Assembly (NCBI RefSeq): GCF_030295955.1
Contig: NZ_AP027363.1
Location: 1,178,001 to 1,242,000 of the forward strand
DNA length: 64,000 nt
Source of the DNA: Thalassotalea agarivorans
GTDB lineage: Bacteria; Pseudomonadota; Gammaproteobacteria; Enterobacterales; Alteromonadaceae
Direction of reading: 5' to 3'
Shown here: positions 54,578-64,000 of the stretch, one piece after another
How the letters are laid out: each line of letters begins with the position of its first letter
Numbering within the stretch: the stretch's first letter is position 1
The notes under the pieces: model-generated
The model's input: the letters and a program-made list of their open reading frames with translations, nothing else
Database searches by the model: none
Told to the model about the DNA's origin: nothing
Program-made: the position numbers and the translations under genes

Positions 54578-54610
54578 TTGAAACGCCTCGCTTCTTGCGG
54601 GGCGTTTGCT
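54578..54610 (+). terminator. Intrinsic terminator of deaD
   Basis: AAACGCC (54581-54587) pairs with GGCGTTT (54601-54607), with an inner CGC/GCG stem. A short T-rich tail (GCTTTTC) follows. Confidence 0.75.
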
Positions 54611-54841
54611 TTTCTGGCGCAGTATTTTTGCTGTGATCTGCTGATTATTTGTTTGTGTACATAAAACCATACAGCTAGCAGTAGCGCTAGTATTGGCGTG
54701 TATTGATGTCGATTAATCTTTGTCTGTTTTCGCGTACATTTTGATTTACATGCCTGTGCGCAGCTGCAAGGTGTAAAAGCTTTCGGGGCCTGCATTCCTT
54801 ATCCATAATGACTGCATTACAAAGCTTCGAGAGAGTAGACA

Positions 54842-55885
54842 ATGACAGAAGTGAACAACCCACTAAAATTATGTGGTATCGAATTTACCGAATACGCAAC
54901 ACCAGATTCAGATTTCATGGAAAAAGCTTTCTATGGTTTTGGCTTTTCTAAAACCAAGAAATTTAAAGGTCGCGATATCGACTATTTCAATCAAAACGAT
55001 ATCCACTTTTTACTAAACAACGAGCAAAGTGGTTTTAGTAGAGAGTTTGCTAAAAGCCATGGTCCAGCGATTTGTTCGATGGGTTGGCGAGTAGAAGACG
55101 CACAATTTGCCTTTGATCAAGCAATTGAGCGCGGCGCCAAGTCAGCACAAGATGCAGCAAATAAGTTACCTTACCCAGCTATTTACGGTATTGGTGATAG
55201 CTTGATTTATTTCATCGACAAATTTGGTGCAAAAGGCTCAATTTATGAAGATGATTTTGAAGCGCATCCTGAAGCGGTTGAGAACGAAAGCAAAGGTTTC
55301 CAAGCGGTAGACCACCTAACCAACAATGTGTATCAAGGTACCATGGAAAAGTGGGCAAATTTCTATAAAGACGTGTTTGGCTTTACAGAAGTACGCTACT
55401 TTGACATTAAAGGTGAGAAAACAGCGCTTGTTTCTTATGCACTGCAATCACCTTGTGGCAAGTTCAGTATTCCGATCAATGAAGGTAAAGGCACCAACAA
55501 CAACCAAATTGATGAATACTTAGAAGAGTACAACGGCCCAGGTGTACAACATTTAGCATTTATTACAGATGACTTAGTCGGTTCATTAGACAAGCTAGAC
55601 AAGTCGATTATTGATACGCTTAATATTGTGCCTGAATACTATGATGATGTATTTGATCGTATTCCTTGGGTTAAGGAAGACAAAGAGAAGATTCGCGATC
55701 ACCAAATCTTGGTAGATAGCCAAAAAGAAAACTCTTACTTGTTACAAATTTTCACTAAGAATATTTTCGGTCCTATTTTTATCGAAATGATCCAACGTGT
55801 GGATGACAAAGGTTTTGGTGAAGGTAATTTCACGGCACTATTTAAGTCGATTGAATTAAACCAAATGGAGCGCGGTGTACTTTAG
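54842..55885 (+). CDS. hppD: 4-hydroxyphenylpyruvate dioxygenase
   Basis: The 347-aa product turns 4-hydroxyphenylpyruvate into homogentisate in tyrosine degradation. It has two glyoxalase/VOC-fold halves; the iron ligands are the histidines in AVDHLTNNV and VQHLAFI and the glutamate in IFIEMIQR. Other genes of the pathway are not next to it. Homogentisate can also lead to pyomelanin pigment, which is inference. Confidence 0.96.
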   Translation: MTEVNNPLKLCGIEFTEYATPDSDFMEKAFYGFGFSKTKKFKGRDIDYFNQNDIHFLLNNEQSGFSREFAKSHGPAICSMGWRVEDAQFAFDQAIERGAKSAQDAANKLPYPAIYGIGDSLIYFIDKFGAKGSIYEDDFEAHPEAVENESKGFQAVDHLTNNVYQGTMEKWANFYKDVFGFTEVRYFDIKGEKTALVSYALQSPCGKFSIPINEGKGTNNNQIDEYLEEYNGPGVQHLAFITDDLVGSLDKLDKSIIDTLNIVPEYYDDVFDRIPWVKEDKEKIRDHQILVDSQKENSYLLQIFTKNIFGPIFIEMIQRVDDKGFGEGNFTALFKSIELNQMERGVL

Positions 55886-55899
55886 GTCGCCACGCATAG

Positions 55900-55928
55900 A
55901 AAAAAAGCGCCTTTAGGGCGCTTTTTTG
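55900..55928. terminator. Bidirectional terminator between hppD and the carbonic anhydrase gene
   Basis: AAGCGCCTTTAGGGCGCTT (55905-55923) lies between A and T runs and can end both convergent transcripts. Confidence 0.9.
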
Positions 55929-55942
55929 TGATTAAAACAAAC

Positions 55943-56542
55943 TTATTTACCATCTACCGAGACTTCTAAGTTTTTCAAAATACCGTCGGCAAGGTTGTAA
56001 ACAAACCCGTGAACAGTGATGTCTTGGCCTCTTGCCCAAGCATCTTTTAAAATCGTTGTGTTAGAAACGTTTGCAACTTGTTCCATAACGTTAAGTTCAC
56101 ATAACATATTGAACTTTGCTTGTTCATCTTGTTCTGCGTCTAAGGTTGCTTTGTGAAGACGAATAACGTCTTTAATGTGACGCAGCCAGTTATCGATCAA
56201 ACCAAATTGTGCGTCACCCATTGCAGCATTTACACCGCCACAACCATAGTGACCACACACGATTACGTGCTTAACTTTAAGCACTTCAACCGCGTATTGA
56301 ATAACAGATAAGCAGTTCAAATCGGTATGAATGACTTGGTTAGCGATGTTTCTATGAACAAACACTTCACCGGGCATCAGGTTTAATAGTTCATTCGCAG
56401 GCACACGTGAATCACTACAACCAATCCATAAATAATCAGGTGATTGCTGCTTTGATAGTTCTTCAAAAAAGCCTGGATGCTCATTTTCAATGTTATCTGC
56501 CCACGCTTTGTTGTTCTCAAATAGGTTGTCTATAGACGCCAT
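55943..56542 (-). CDS. can: Beta-class carbonic anhydrase
   Basis: The 199-aa zinc enzyme interconverts CO2 and bicarbonate. The zinc ligands are in CSDSRV (Cys42, Asp44) and HYGCGG (His, Cys near 98-101), the standard beta-class arrangement. It is a single gene with its own terminator. Confidence 0.96.
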   Translation of the reverse strand: MASIDNLFENNKAWADNIENEHPGFFEELSKQQSPDYLWIGCSDSRVPANELLNLMPGEVFVHRNIANQVIHTDLNCLSVIQYAVEVLKVKHVIVCGHYGCGGVNAAMGDAQFGLIDNWLRHIKDVIRLHKATLDAEQDEQAKFNMLCELNVMEQVANVSNTTILKDAWARGQDITVHGFVYNLADGILKNLEVSVDGK

Positions 56543-56667
56543 AATTCTCTCAATGTTTGTTGTACTTGCGCTATTTTAGAGAATGTTACATTACATCGTA
56601 AAGTAAAATCAGATCAGAGCTGTTTTTTTGCTACAATAGCAACATTCTATTTTAAGAGGATTTCCGC

Positions 56668-56946
56668 GTGGCAACAGCTAGTGCACGACATATTTTAGTT
56701 AAAACAGAAAAGGAAGCGCAGCAACTTTTGACTAAGTTAAAAAAAGGCGCTGATTTTGGCATGCTTGCTAAAAAACACTCTAAGTGTCCTTCGGGTAAAA
56801 AGGGTGGCGATCTAGGCGAGTTTAGACGAGGCCAAATGGTAAAAGCGTTTGATGATGTGGTATTTAAAAAGAAAGTATTAGAATTTCATGGGCCGGTTAA
56901 AACGCAGTTTGGTTATCATATTATCCAGACCATTTATCGCACATAG
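56668..56946 (+). CDS. ppiC: Peptidyl-prolyl cis-trans isomerase PpiC (parvulin)
   Basis: The 92-aa product is a single parvulin domain without signal peptide, so it works in the cytosol. Motifs are [26 protein letters not shown] and FGYHIIQ. It starts with GTG, 7 nt after AAGAGGA. E. coli PpiC has 93 aa. Confidence 0.95.
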   Translation: MATASARHILVKTEKEAQQLLTKLKKGADFGMLAKKHSKCPSGKKGGDLGEFRRGQMVKAFDDVVFKKKVLEFHGPVKTQFGYHIIQTIYRT

Positions 56947-56995
56947 CATAGCTACTACTTTAGATGAGCTAGACAATACAATGCTTTATTGCTAG

Positions 56996-57154
56996 CTAAT
57001 CTTCTTCTTGTTCAAGTTCTTTTTGACGCGCTTTAATTTTTTCTTTTTGCTCGTCGCTTAAGTTAAACTTTTTAGCCGATTGCTTGAGCAATAAAATACC
57101 GCTAACAATAATCCCTAACGAAACAAGAATAACAATAATGGCAATCGTGTTCAT
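56996..57154 (-). CDS. Small DUF2897-type membrane protein
   Basis: A 52-aa frame not easily found by length: one hydrophobic helix (MNTIAIIVILVSLGIIVSGILLL split by few polar residues) and a highly charged C-terminus (SDEQKEKIKARQKE). This layout agrees with the DUF2897 family of gammaproteobacterial single-helix proteins. AGTAAAATGAAC gives only a weak ribosome binding site. It is convergent with ppiC. Confidence 0.65.
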   Translation of the reverse strand: MNTIAIIVILVSLGIIVSGILLLKQSAKKFNLSDEQKEKIKARQKELEQEED

Positions 57155-57229
57155 TTTACTCACTTTTAGTTGAGGCTTATGTTAAGCTCTACTGATTAAA
57201 ATAACGAACATAAAGTCTACATCAAATCC

Positions 57230-58441
57230 ATGCATTTCCCTATCAGCTTTTATATTGGTTTACGCTACAGTAGAGCTAAATCTCGCAGCGGGTTTATTTC
57301 CTTTATTACCTTTTTTTCCATCGTTGGTATTTTACTTGGCGTAGCCTCTCTAATTGTTGTTGCCTCAGTGATGAATGGCTTTGAAGGCGAGCTTAAGCAG
57401 CGCGTTTTAGGGATAGTGCCTCATGTTGTGGTTGAAGCCGACGAAGATTGGCAAACTCAATCCGAAAAGCTTAAAGCGCTTAATCATGTCGCCGATGTCA
57501 CTCCGTTTTCTTCTGCGGAAGTAATTATTCAATCTAGTAAAGGTCTTCAAGGTGTGCTCGCCTATGGTGTAGTGCCTGAAAAAGAGCAGGGCAATATAGT
57601 GAGTGCCAATATATTCGCCGGTGATATGCAATACTTAGCCAGACAAAAATATGGCGTAGTTATTGGTGAGCCTCTCGCTAGAAAACTTGGTGTTCACCTA
57701 GGCGATGATGTGCGCATTGTGTTGCCGAACAAAACAGTTTTCACTCCAATGGGGCGGGTGCCTGTGCAGCGCACATTTTCGATTGTCGGCATATTCAACC
57801 TAGGTAGTCAGATAGACGACAGCGTTATCTATTTAAACAGTAAAGATCTTGCAAAAATGCATCGCAAAAAAGGTGACGGTATTAGCGACCTTAGGCTTTA
57901 CTTGAGCGATGCCTTTAAGGCTACTGATGTGGCTCAATCAGTTGCAGCAGCTTTTCCTGACAAACATATTGATACCTGGCAGCGTTCACAAGGGGCACTG
58001 TTTTCAGCGGTCAATATGGAAAAAAACATGATGACTATCATGTTAAGTCTTATTGTTGCAGTGGCTGCTTTTAACATTGTCTCTGCCTTGGTTATGGTGG
58101 TGATAGAAAAGCAGGGTGAGATTGGTATTTTGCAAACCTTAGGCATGAATCGTCGCCAGATTATGGGCATTTTTATTACGCAAGGCGTGGTGAACGGCGT
58201 TTGGGGTACCTTGATTGGCGCAATTGTTGGTATTGCCTTAGCGCTTAACTTAAACGAATTTATGCAATTTATCGGTATCGCCAATTTGGCGTTAGGCAGT
58301 CAGTTGTTGCCGGTCGATATGCAATGGAACAATATTGCCGTGATTGTTTTAGGCGCAGTAGTGATGAGCTTTCTAGCAACGCTATATCCCGCTTATCGAG
58401 CCGCAAAAACACAACCTGCAGAGGTATTAAGAAATGAATGA
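57230..58441 (+). CDS. lolC: Lipoprotein-releasing ABC transporter permease LolC
   Basis: The 403-aa inner-membrane protein releases outer-membrane lipoproteins to LolA. It has four transmembrane helices (one N-terminal, three C-terminal) around a large periplasmic MacB-type domain; [15 protein letters not shown] and [10 protein letters not shown] are conserved. It overlaps lolD by 8 nt. No strong Shine-Dalgarno sequence was found before its ATG. Confidence 0.94.
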   Translation: MHFPISFYIGLRYSRAKSRSGFISFITFFSIVGILLGVASLIVVASVMNGFEGELKQRVLGIVPHVVVEADEDWQTQSEKLKALNHVADVTPFSSAEVIIQSSKGLQGVLAYGVVPEKEQGNIVSANIFAGDMQYLARQKYGVVIGEPLARKLGVHLGDDVRIVLPNKTVFTPMGRVPVQRTFSIVGIFNLGSQIDDSVIYLNSKDLAKMHRKKGDGISDLRLYLSDAFKATDVAQSVAAAFPDKHIDTWQRSQGALFSAVNMEKNMMTIMLSLIVAVAAFNIVSALVMVVIEKQGEIGILQTLGMNRRQIMGIFITQGVVNGVWGTLIGAIVGIALALNLNEFMQFIGIANLALGSQLLPVDMQWNNIAVIVLGAVVMSFLATLYPAYRAAKTQPAEVLRNE

Positions 58442-59120
58442 TGTATTAGCCTGTCATGCGCTAGTCAAAACGTATGTGCAAGGAAGCAATGAAACGCCAG
58501 TATTGAAGGCGTTGGAATTGAGTGTGCCAAAAGGAGAGCTACTTGCAATTGTAGGCAGTTCGGGATGTGGTAAAAGTACGTTTTTGCATTTAGCTGGTGG
58601 GCTAGATAAACCGACGTCAGGTAGCGTATCAATCAATGGTGTAGAACTTGAAAACCTTTCTGAAAAAGAGCGAGCGGCGTTTAGAAACCAGCATATTGGT
58701 TTTGTTTATCAGTTTCATCACTTAATGATGGAATTTACTGCATTAGAAAACGTCGCTATGCCACTAATGATCAGAGGTGACTCTGCTAAAGCAAGCGAGC
58801 AAAAGGCCGCAGAAATGCTTAACAAAGTTGGCCTTGAACATCGTTTATCTCATCGTCCTGCGGAGCTATCTGGTGGTGAGAGACAGCGTGTTGCCATTGC
58901 TCGAGCGCTTGTTACAGAGCCTTCTTTGGTCTTGGCAGATGAACCTACAGGTAACTTGGATTTTGATACTGCAGAGCAAATATACCAATTACTTCGCGAA
59001 TTGAATCGCGATAGCCAAACAAGCTTTGTCATTGTTACCCATGATTTAACTTTAGCTAAAAGGTTAGATCGACAATTAACCCTTGATCACGGCCAATTGC
59101 GTCCGCTGGCAGAGAGCTAA
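58434..59120 (+). CDS. lolD: Lipoprotein-releasing ABC transporter ATPase LolD
   Basis: The 228-aa ATPase drives LolCE. Walker A is GSSGCGKST (near residue 41), the ABC signature [10 protein letters not shown], and Walker [13 protein letters not shown]; the LolD motif region between them ([18 protein letters not shown]) is typical. It overlaps lolC and is 4 bp ahead of lolE. Confidence 0.97.
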   Translation: MNDVLACHALVKTYVQGSNETPVLKALELSVPKGELLAIVGSSGCGKSTFLHLAGGLDKPTSGSVSINGVELENLSEKERAAFRNQHIGFVYQFHHLMMEFTALENVAMPLMIRGDSAKASEQKAAEMLNKVGLEHRLSHRPAELSGGERQRVAIARALVTEPSLVLADEPTGNLDFDTAEQIYQLLRELNRDSQTSFVIVTHDLTLAKRLDRQLTLDHGQLRPLAES

Positions 59121-59124
59121 TGCT

Positions 59125-60375
59125 ATGTATAAACCGTTAAGTTTATTTTTAGCCATTCGCTACTTTAGGAGTAATCAAAATAAAGGGTTTGCACGCTTTA
59201 TTTCTGCCGCATCTACAATAGGGATAGCGTTAGGTGTAGCGGTATTAATTATTGTCCTTTCAGCCATGAATGGTTTTGAAAAGGTACTGGCGGACAAACT
59301 ATTGGCGATTGAACCACATGGCGAATTGCAGTCGGTGGAAAAGCCTTTTAACAATTGGCAAACAGCGGTTAAAAACGTCGAGCAATTTGACGGTGTACTA
59401 GCTGCCGCACCGGTCACGTCGTTGTCGGCAATATTGCAAAAAGGAGAACAGGTTAAGGCAACCCAGTTAAAAGCTGTGGATGTCGAGCAGGAGCTTCAGG
59501 TATCGGATATAGCAGCCTACGTGTCTTCTGGCAGTTGGCATGCGCTTTCGCAACCTAACACGATTGTGCTTGGCTCTGGTATTGCTAAAAAACTCTCAGT
59601 TAGCGTTGGTGACACAGTACAAATTTTGTTGCCGCAACCCCCGAAGGAAAATAGTAGCCGCATGCCGCCACCTAAAAAAGTGAATGTTGCTGTAGCAGCA
59701 ATATTCCATTTTGGTGGCACTATCGATGACACCTTGTCATATACGCGTTTGGCTGACGCACAAGGTTGGATCGAGCAACAATCCGGGCAAACAATGTCTA
59801 TCCGCTTGAAAGTTGCCGATGTATTTCAAGCGCGACGTATATCTTATGAAGTAGCCTACGCCATTGACCACTATGTCTACATAAAAGATTGGACGACTAC
59901 ACAAGGACACGTATACAACGATATTCAACTTGTGCGTGTAGTGATGTTTTTAGTGCTTATTGTTGTGATTGCTGTTGCTAGCTTCAATATTGTGTCCACG
60001 CTAGTGATGGCTGTAAATGATAAAAAAGGTGATATCGCGATATTACGTACGATGGGCGCGAGCAGACCACTCATCATGTTCGCCTTTATTGTACAAGGCA
60101 CGGTAAATGGCGTGTTAGGTGGTGTAATAGGTGCAGTATTAGGAAGCTTAGTTGCAACTAATTTAACCGGCATTATCAAATCGATAGAGCATGTATTTGG
60201 TTTGCAGTTTTTAGATGCTAATGTCTATTTTATTGACTTTATTCCGAGCCAAATTCATTGGCCAGATATTACCGCCGCATTGATTACTGCGTTGGTGTTA
60301 TCGTTTGTTGCCACGCTCTATCCTGCTTGGCGAGCAACGAAAATAGATCCTGCCAAAGTACTTGGGCATGTATAA
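59125..60375 (+). CDS. lolE: Lipoprotein-releasing ABC transporter permease LolE
   Basis: The 416-aa partner of LolC has the same four-helix plus periplasmic domain plan (FARFISAASTIGIALGVAVL; C-terminal helices 270-410). The ATG at 59125, 4 bp after the lolD stop, gives the normal length; the longer frame lies in lolD. LolE binds the incoming lipoprotein in E. coli. Confidence 0.95.
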   Translation: MYKPLSLFLAIRYFRSNQNKGFARFISAASTIGIALGVAVLIIVLSAMNGFEKVLADKLLAIEPHGELQSVEKPFNNWQTAVKNVEQFDGVLAAAPVTSLSAILQKGEQVKATQLKAVDVEQELQVSDIAAYVSSGSWHALSQPNTIVLGSGIAKKLSVSVGDTVQILLPQPPKENSSRMPPPKKVNVAVAAIFHFGGTIDDTLSYTRLADAQGWIEQQSGQTMSIRLKVADVFQARRISYEVAYAIDHYVYIKDWTTTQGHVYNDIQLVRVVMFLVLIVVIAVASFNIVSTLVMAVNDKKGDIAILRTMGASRPLIMFAFIVQGTVNGVLGGVIGAVLGSLVATNLTGIIKSIEHVFGLQFLDANVYFIDFIPSQIHWPDITAALITALVLSFVATLYPAWRATKIDPAKVLGHV

Positions 60376-60399
60376 CGTTTGTTTGCTATAAAATTCAAA

Positions 60400-60430
60400 T
60401 AAAAAAGGACGCTGAAAGCGTCCTTTTTTA
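60400..60430. terminator. Bidirectional terminator between lolE and the DUF2062 gene
   Basis: GGACGCTGAAAGCGTCC (60407-60423) is flanked by A6 and T6 and serves both convergent genes. Confidence 0.92.
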
Positions 60431-60940
60431 TTATCTAAGTTGTCTTTTTTTCCAATCTCGTGCAACGGAATAGCGCCACAGTAAACGAATACTAAAGTAG
60501 GCAATAATGCCAAATACCACGGCACAAATGGCACAGCCAAGTAAAAAGGCTGGGCCTATCGTCGATAAACTATCTACAACCCAATCCCAACTGGCTTCAA
60601 AAGCAAAATGTTGTTCTTCTTCACCCAAGACCCATACGCCGACAACATAACAGAAGTAAAATATAAACGGCATAGTGATCGGGTTTGTTATCCATACAAG
60701 GGCAACGGATAAGGGCAAGTTTGCTTGTACTATAATAGCAATACCGGCGGCTAGTACCATTTGGAACGGTATTGGAATAAAGGCGCAAAACAGGCCTACA
60801 GCAAAGGCTTTTGCAACAGAACGGCGGTTAAGATGCCAAAGGTTTGCATTATGGATAAGCGGACCAAAGATTTTCAAATATTTATTTTCTTTGATGGTTT
60901 GATGATCCGGCATCAATTTTTTGATCTTTTTTCTAGGCAT
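60431..60940 (-). CDS. DUF2062 membrane protein
   Basis: The 169-aa product has a basic N-terminus and three hydrophobic helices; the segment SVAKAFAVGLFCAFIPIPFQM followed by WITNPITMPFIFYF is the DUF2062 signature. Function unknown. It is divergent from comEC with a 29-bp gap, so the two must share a very short promoter region. Confidence 0.9.
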   Translation of the reverse strand: MPRKKIKKLMPDHQTIKENKYLKIFGPLIHNANLWHLNRRSVAKAFAVGLFCAFIPIPFQMVLAAGIAIIVQANLPLSVALVWITNPITMPFIFYFCYVVGVWVLGEEEQHFAFEASWDWVVDSLSTIGPAFLLGCAICAVVFGIIAYFSIRLLWRYSVARDWKKRQLR

Positions 60941-60969
60941 GCTTTAAGTAACTTAATGGAAATCTCACT

Positions 60970-63297
60970 ATGGACCGGTGGTTAATAAGTTTTTTAGCAG
61001 GCGCAGTGACTGCGCTCTTCGTTCCGATCACACCAAACTATTATTATGTCATCAATCTGGTTTTTGTGACAATTGTCTTGGTACTTTTTCGCAAAATTCG
61101 CTATCTGTCAGCCTATTTTTTAGCCATGGCTTACATCTTGGCTAACGCTACGGCTTACAATTCGACATTGAGTAATGCCGGTTTAACCTTCAATCAACAG
61201 GTAAAACAAGCATCAGCTGAGATTGAAATCACGTCATTGATAGCGCAAAAGCGTCAAACTAACCAAGCTACTAAATTTATCGCAAGGGTTAAATCGATTG
61301 ATGGAAAAACATTAGCTGCACCCTTCAACATCAAACTTACATGGCTGCTTGATGGCGACAAAACACTATCGTTAGGGCAGCAATGGCAGGTGGTTCTTCG
61401 CCTTAAACCGGCACATGGTTTAGGTAACAGTGGTAGCTTTAACTATGCTGTTTGGCTACGCGGCAAAGACATTGTTGCAACTGGGTATGTAAATTGTGCT
61501 GCTAACTATTGCAAGCTACTGTCGTCAAAGCATTCGTTAAGACAATCCCTTTACGATAAATTTGCACATCGCCTACAGACACTTGATGTCGATACTAATA
61601 TTCAAGCGATTCTGTTGGCTTTGTCCTTAGGCGACAAACAATTAGTAACGTCAGAGTTATGGGGCAGCTTAAGCGCGACTAATACGTCACATTTGGTGGC
61701 TATATCAGGTTTGCATCTTGGACTGATTGCCTCGCTGGTGATGTTTTTCGCACGTTTTGTATTGTCGCGTCTAACGTTAATACCACTGTCGCTGGCTTCT
61801 AAAGTACATTTACAACAGCAAAATAGTGCCATTTTATTATGGGGGCTGACATGCTTTGCCGCCCTTGGTTACGCTTATCTTGCGGGCTTTGCCTTACCCA
61901 CTGTGCGCGCTTTTCTGATGCTGTCTATTTTCGTGCTATTTAAAGCCATTGGTCTTTATGTCACACCATGGCGTCTGATTTTGGTTGCCATGGTCTTTAT
62001 CATTATTGTTATGCCTTCAAGTTTGCTATCAGCGTCATTCTGGTTATCTTTTAATGCAATTGCTGCCGTATTTTTTGCTCTCGCTTTGCTTAAAAGAGAA
62101 AAGATAAATGCACTAATGAGTATCGTACTGATTCAAACTGTCGTTACCGTGGCAATGTTGCCAGCACTGCTAATATTAACCAATCAAGTAGCAACACAAT
62201 CGATGCTAGCTAATCTTGTGGCGATACCGTGGATGAGTATTACTGCAATTCCACTGGCGCTATTGTCGCTTGTGGCTGTCTGGCTCGATTTACCGTTTGC
62301 TAACGCGCTGATTTGGTTAGCCTCGCAATCGATAAACGTATTTTTGATGTTTATCGATTTTTTGTCACAGGCCGATTTTTCACTACTCCCGTTGCCTCAA
62401 TTCGTTGCAGTATTTATCACGGCAATAATAGTGTTGATGATGGGTGCAATAACAACAAACCTATCGCTGCGCCATTCATTGGTTTTGCTACTGGCATTAT
62501 TGGTTCCGAGTAGTCTTTTACTTATGCGCCAAACCCCTGTGTGGCAATTACATGTGTTGGATGTTGGACATGGTTTAGCCATTGTTATTGAGCAAAATGA
62601 ACAGGCCGTTGTTTATGATGTCGGCGCTCGATTTGCCAGCGGCAGTAGTATGGTGACACATGCCTTGCTACCTTTTTTGCATCACCGCGGCATTAACCAT
62701 ATTGAGCGAATCTACATTAGTCATAGCGACAATGACCATGCGGGCGGTCTTTCGCAGTTGCGGCGTCATTTTCCGCTGGCACGAATAGTCAGCAATGATG
62801 ACAGCTTTAAACCGGCGCTTAGGTGCGATGAGGCAAAACAGTGGCGCTGGCAACAAATTAATTTCTCTATGCTGTACACTGGTAGCGCATCTAATCAAGG
62901 TCAGCGCAATGACGATTCATGTGTGGTTCGGGTTAGCGATGGACAAAATGCGGCTTTGCTTGCCGGGGATATATCATCTCGCACTGAATATGCGCTGCCG
63001 CCAAACGTAAGGTCTCAGGTACTGATAGCGCCGCATCACGGTAGTAAATCATCATCAAGTTCATTGTTTATCGCGCGTGTTCAGCCACAACATGTTGTTT
63101 TTAGTAATGGCTTTTTTAATCGCTGGAATATGCCAAGTGAAGAGATAAAAGCTCGCTATTTGGCCTACGATGTCACCTTACTATCGACAGCAATCGATGG
63201 ACAGATTTCCTTCTATTTTTACCCTGATGATTACAAAGTGGCGAGATATCATACTGAAATATCACCATTTTGGTTTAAAAGTTTGGTCACACCCTGA
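60970..63297 (+). CDS. comEC: DNA internalisation competence protein ComEC/Rec2
   Basis: The 775-aa product is the inner-membrane channel for DNA uptake. It has N-terminal helices, a soluble OB-like domain (about 75-195), the Competence domain with many helices (about 210-510, opening with the SHLVAISGLHLGL motif), and a C-terminal metallo-beta-lactamase-like domain (about 525-760, SHSDNDHAGG, probably the nuclease that degrades one strand). Length fits the family (YcaI in E. coli, 754 aa). Genes downstream (msbA) follow the E. coli order. Confidence 0.95.
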   Translation: MDRWLISFLAGAVTALFVPITPNYYYVINLVFVTIVLVLFRKIRYLSAYFLAMAYILANATAYNSTLSNAGLTFNQQVKQASAEIEITSLIAQKRQTNQATKFIARVKSIDGKTLAAPFNIKLTWLLDGDKTLSLGQQWQVVLRLKPAHGLGNSGSFNYAVWLRGKDIVATGYVNCAANYCKLLSSKHSLRQSLYDKFAHRLQTLDVDTNIQAILLALSLGDKQLVTSELWGSLSATNTSHLVAISGLHLGLIASLVMFFARFVLSRLTLIPLSLASKVHLQQQNSAILLWGLTCFAALGYAYLAGFALPTVRAFLMLSIFVLFKAIGLYVTPWRLILVAMVFIIIVMPSSLLSASFWLSFNAIAAVFFALALLKREKINALMSIVLIQTVVTVAMLPALLILTNQVATQSMLANLVAIPWMSITAIPLALLSLVAVWLDLPFANALIWLASQSINVFLMFIDFLSQADFSLLPLPQFVAVFITAIIVLMMGAITTNLSLRHSLVLLLALLVPSSLLLMRQTPVWQLHVLDVGHGLAIVIEQNEQAVVYDVGARFASGSSMVTHALLPFLHHRGINHIERIYISHSDNDHAGGLSQLRRHFPLARIVSNDDSFKPALRCDEAKQWRWQQINFSMLYTGSASNQGQRNDDSCVVRVSDGQNAALLAGDISSRTEYALPPNVRSQVLIAPHHGSKSSSSSLFIARVQPQHVVFSNGFFNRWNMPSEEIKARYLAYDVTLLSTAIDGQISFYFYPDDYKVARYHTEISPFWFKSLVTP

Positions 63298-63344
63298 AAT
63301 TCAATTAGAATGCTATTAATTACCAAAATAAATTATAAGACACT

Positions 63345-64000
63345 ATGAGTGCGAGTGATAAAGGCCAAACGTGGAAAAACTTTAAACGCTTAATGAGCTA
63401 TGCCAAAGCTTATAAAGCCGGTTTCGTTGTGGCGATAGTTGGTATGCTTTGTTATGCCGGTATTGATGTACTTTTCCTGTCAAAAATACAACCCCTGATT
63501 GATGATGGTTTATCAGGTACCGACCCTGACTTTATGAAATGGGCACCTTTGTTTGTGGTGGTCTGTTTTATTATTCGAGGTATCAGCCACTTTGTTGCCA
63601 ACTATTGCTTGGCTTGGGTGGGAAATAACGTGGTCGCAGATATGCGCCAACACTTTTTTGAGCATGTTATGAAGATGCCAGTATCATTTCACGACAAAGA
63701 GTCGACGGGTACGCTTATTTCTAAGTTAACCTATGATACGGAGCAGGTCCTTAACGCAACCAGCAAGGCATTACTAACGCTCGTGCAGCAGGGCGCTTTT
63801 GTCATTGGTCTCGTTGCGTTGATGTTTTATATTAGCTGGCAACTTTCTGCCATTTTTGTGCTAATTGTTCCTGTAATCGCTTTTATTATTACCCAGGTGT
63901 CTCGTCGCTTTAGAAAAGTGAGCGAAAACATACAAGGTGCCATGGGTGAAGTTACCAGTGCAGCGGAGCAAACCTTTAACGGTCATAAAGTTGTGATTAC
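63345..64000 (+). CDS. msbA: Lipid A export ABC transporter MsbA (5' part)
   Basis: The first 218 codons are present; the gene runs past the window end. The visible part is the transmembrane domain, starting with an amphipathic segment (TWKNFKRLMSYAKAYK), then helices, with the MsbA-typical SKIQPLIDDG, ADMRQHFFEHVMKMPVSFHDKESTGTLISKLTYD and RRFRKVSENIQGAMGE. MsbA flips lipid A-core across the inner membrane. It lies 47 bp after comEC, as in E. coli (ycaI-msbA). The ATPase domain is outside the window. Confidence 0.95.
   Translation, partial: MSASDKGQTWKNFKRLMSYAKAYKAGFVVAIVGMLCYAGIDVLFLSKIQPLIDDGLSGTDPDFMKWAPLFVVVCFIIRGISHFVANYCLAWVGNNVVADMRQHFFEHVMKMPVSFHDKESTGTLISKLTYDTEQVLNATSKALLTLVQQGAFVIGLVALMFYISWQLSAIFVLIVPVIAFIITQVSRRFRKVSENIQGAMGEVTSAAEQTFNGHKVVI

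Noticed and set aside
54571-54795. 74-codon minus-strand ORF with a Cys-rich start (CSCAQACKSKC) and one hydrophobic helix
   Set aside because: It runs through the deaD terminator and has its ribosome binding motif directly against the ATG. The Cys pattern is interesting, but I found no support for a real gene.

Overview
The window looks like chromosome of a marine gammaproteobacterium in the Alteromonadales, most like Colwelliaceae (Colwellia or Thalassotalea type). This is inference from AT-rich coding style, gammaproteobacterial operon orders (gltA/sdhCDAB-sucABCD; leuS-lptE-holA-nadD-rsfS-rlmH-mrdA-rodA-rlpA-dacA; ybeD-lipB-lipA; lolCDE), and the integron site type. No rRNA, tRNA or CRISPR array was seen.

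Region 1 (1-10.5 kb): a DapA-fold aldolase/lyase-like gene and a Tat-exported class V aminotransferase; pnp with a long hairpin leader; nlpI directly joined to a gene for an envelope metallopeptidase-like protein with an M64-like zinc motif; a cysteine desulfurase-SufE fusion (CsdA-CsdE) convergent with tcdA. Region 2 (10.8-22.3 kb): gltA, divergent from sdhCDAB-sucABCD, which encode citrate synthase, succinate dehydrogenase, 2-oxoglutarate dehydrogenase E1/E2 and succinyl-CoA synthetase, a large part of the TCA cycle. Region 3 (22.4-28.6 kb, mostly minus strand): a CPBP protease, lipA-lipB-ybeD, and small accessory genes.

Region 4 (28.6-36.5 kb) is the most unusual part. It is a chromosomal integron: an integrase gene (intI) on the plus strand behind a perfect LexA box, an attI region, and a minus-strand array of ten small cassette genes separated by eight recognisable attC sites. 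The far end of the array is cut by an IS3-family element, which also truncates an IS110-family transposase gene. The whole 11-kb block lies between dacA and ybeD, which are adjacent in E. coli. Most cassette products are small membrane or exported proteins; one has a DUF2314-like plus DUF2185/Imm33-like immunity-type architecture.

Region 5 (36.5-47.5 kb, minus strand) is the dacA-rlpA-rodA-mrdA-rlmH-rsfS-nadD-holA-lptE-leuS cluster (cell-wall elongation, ribosome silencing, NAD synthesis, DNA polymerase III delta, LPS assembly, leucyl-tRNA synthetase). Region 6 (47.7-64 kb): a Lon-family protease with the AAA_32-type N-terminus, a beta-solenoid repeat lipoprotein, an IS4 element inserted inside an intrinsic terminator hairpin with a 12-bp target duplication, the cold-shock helicase gene deaD with a structured leader, hppD, a beta-carbonic anhydrase, ppiC, lolCDE, a DUF2062 gene, comEC, and the start of msbA, which runs off the window.
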